Shown here piece by piece: positions 4,889-5,439 of a stretch of 5,439 nt of DNA. The position numbers were made by a program, and so were the translations under genes. The DNA comes from Lachnospiraceae bacterium (lineage in GTDB: Bacteria; Bacillota; Clostridia; Lachnospirales; Lachnospiraceae). Within the stretch, counting starts at the first letter, position 1. The number at the start of each line of letters is the position of its first letter. The notes beneath the pieces were generated by a model, which did not search any database, was not told the DNA's origin, and saw nothing but the letters and a program-made list of their open reading frames with translations. The DNA lies in NCBI GenBank assembly GCA_021199395.1, contig JAJQIE010000154.1:1-5439 (forward strand). The letters are read 5' to 3'.

Positions 4889-5439
4889 TCACGATAAAAG
4901 CATTTTCTTACACAAACTGGCAGACGATTGCAGGCAGATTGCAGCGCAATACTCTCCAAACCGGTATTCCCGGAAGTCATACTGCGCCTGATCGAGCCGC
5001 TGCCTGACCGTAACCGCATCGTTTCGTCGATATCGCTCCGCCTCATCGCCGTTCATCCGTTCCCGTGCAACAGGCGGCTCCCCTGGCCTGCCGGACTCGC
5101 GTTCCGCAGATTCTGTGATGAAAAAGCAAAACGAATCCAGCGGAAGACGCAGCCCCCATCCGGTAGCCTTTAAAAAGCTTTCCTTTAATGTCCATAACCG
5201 GTAAAACCGTTCTTTTCGCTCCGGCTCATCCTTCGCCCGCGCCATCCACGCGTACTCCTCCGGACAGAAAAAACGTCTGGCAAGCTTTTCATTTGCCTGC
5301 TTTTTTAATTCAATGTCACACCCGATCTCTGTATCCGCAAAGACCGCCATCGCCATCTCCCCGGAATGAGAAAGACTGAAATGAATCTCAGGAAAATCCG
5401 GGAAAAAGGGCTTCCCATGCTCTCCCTGACTCACGCGTA
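4889..5439 (-). CDS. 4'-phosphopantetheinyl transferase, Sfp type, N-terminus cut by the window edge
   Basis: This enzyme transfers the phosphopantetheine arm of coenzyme A to a conserved serine of acyl, peptidyl or aryl carrier proteins. The frame is open to the right edge; 182 residues are visible and roughly the first 60-80 are missing. Counting from the edge, GEHGKPFF (5-12), HFSLSHSGE (19-27), the magnesium-binding GCDIEL (39-44; Asp41, Glu43) and LWTLKESFLKATG (81-93; Trp82, Lys85, Glu86) are classic Sfp-family motifs. GTG 5432-5434 is internal to the conserved region, so it is not the start. Residues 108-141 are a hydrophilic, Arg/Glu-rich insertion between PLDSF and the last strand, longer than I expect for Sfp. 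The stop TGA is at 4889-4891. Which carrier protein it serves is not shown; no synthase or carrier gene lies in the window. It is likely cotranscribed with the nucleotidyltransferase. Confidence 0.93.
   Translation of the reverse strand, partial: RVSQGEHGKPFFPDFPEIHFSLSHSGEMAMAVFADTEIGCDIELKKQANEKLARRFFCPEEYAWMARAKDEPERKERFYRLWTLKESFLKATGWGLRLPLDSFCFFITESAERESGRPGEPPVARERMNGDEAERYRRNDAVTVRQRLDQAQYDFREYRFGEYCAAICLQSSASLCKKMLLS

Noticed and set aside
4858..5046. N-terminal extension of the nucleotidyltransferase
   Set aside because: Most of it overlaps the phosphopantetheinyl transferase gene in another frame, and the nucleotide-binding signature would be displaced from its usual N-terminal position.

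Overview
All genes that can be supported lie on the minus strand, so biological reading order runs from right (5439) to left (1). Moderate GC, strong AGGAGG-type ribosome binding sites, tight overlaps and the protein families (a VanZ-like protein, a DUF6142-like protein, a Clostridia-style PyrE, and an NDP-sugar transferase beside a NahK-like kinase) suggest a Firmicutes chromosome, most likely a gut Lachnospiraceae. No phage, transposon, CRISPR, tRNA or rRNA signal was seen.

Right-hand operon (5439 to about 2655): the 3' part of a Sfp-type 4'-phosphopantetheinyl transferase is followed after 31 bp by a nucleotide-sugar pyrophosphorylase-like transferase. Its TAA stop directly abuts the GTG start of a sugar 1-kinase of the aminoglycoside-phosphotransferase fold. 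A 15-bp hairpin with a T tract closes the unit. The kinase and transferase form a plausible two-step salvage route: sugar to sugar-1-phosphate to NDP-sugar.

Intergenic region (2393 to 2760): it holds that terminator, two candidate sigma-A promoters, a 9-bp direct repeat, and a possible 21-codon leader ORF whose stop overlaps the pyrE ribosome binding site.

Left-hand operon (2392 to 1): pyrE (orotate phosphoribosyltransferase) is followed by a 50-residue single-span membrane protein not previously obvious because of its size, a VanZ-like membrane protein, and a DUF6142-like three-span membrane protein. These are joined by 1-bp and 11-bp overlaps. After 64 bp comes the N-terminal 210 residues of a large protein that I tentatively link to the M29-type (leucyl) aminopeptidases of Lachnospiraceae.

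The least ordinary features are the small membrane protein and its coupled partners, the possible pyrE leader peptide, the kinase/transferase pair, and Gln/Gly/Arg/Glu-rich low-complexity segments in three different genes.
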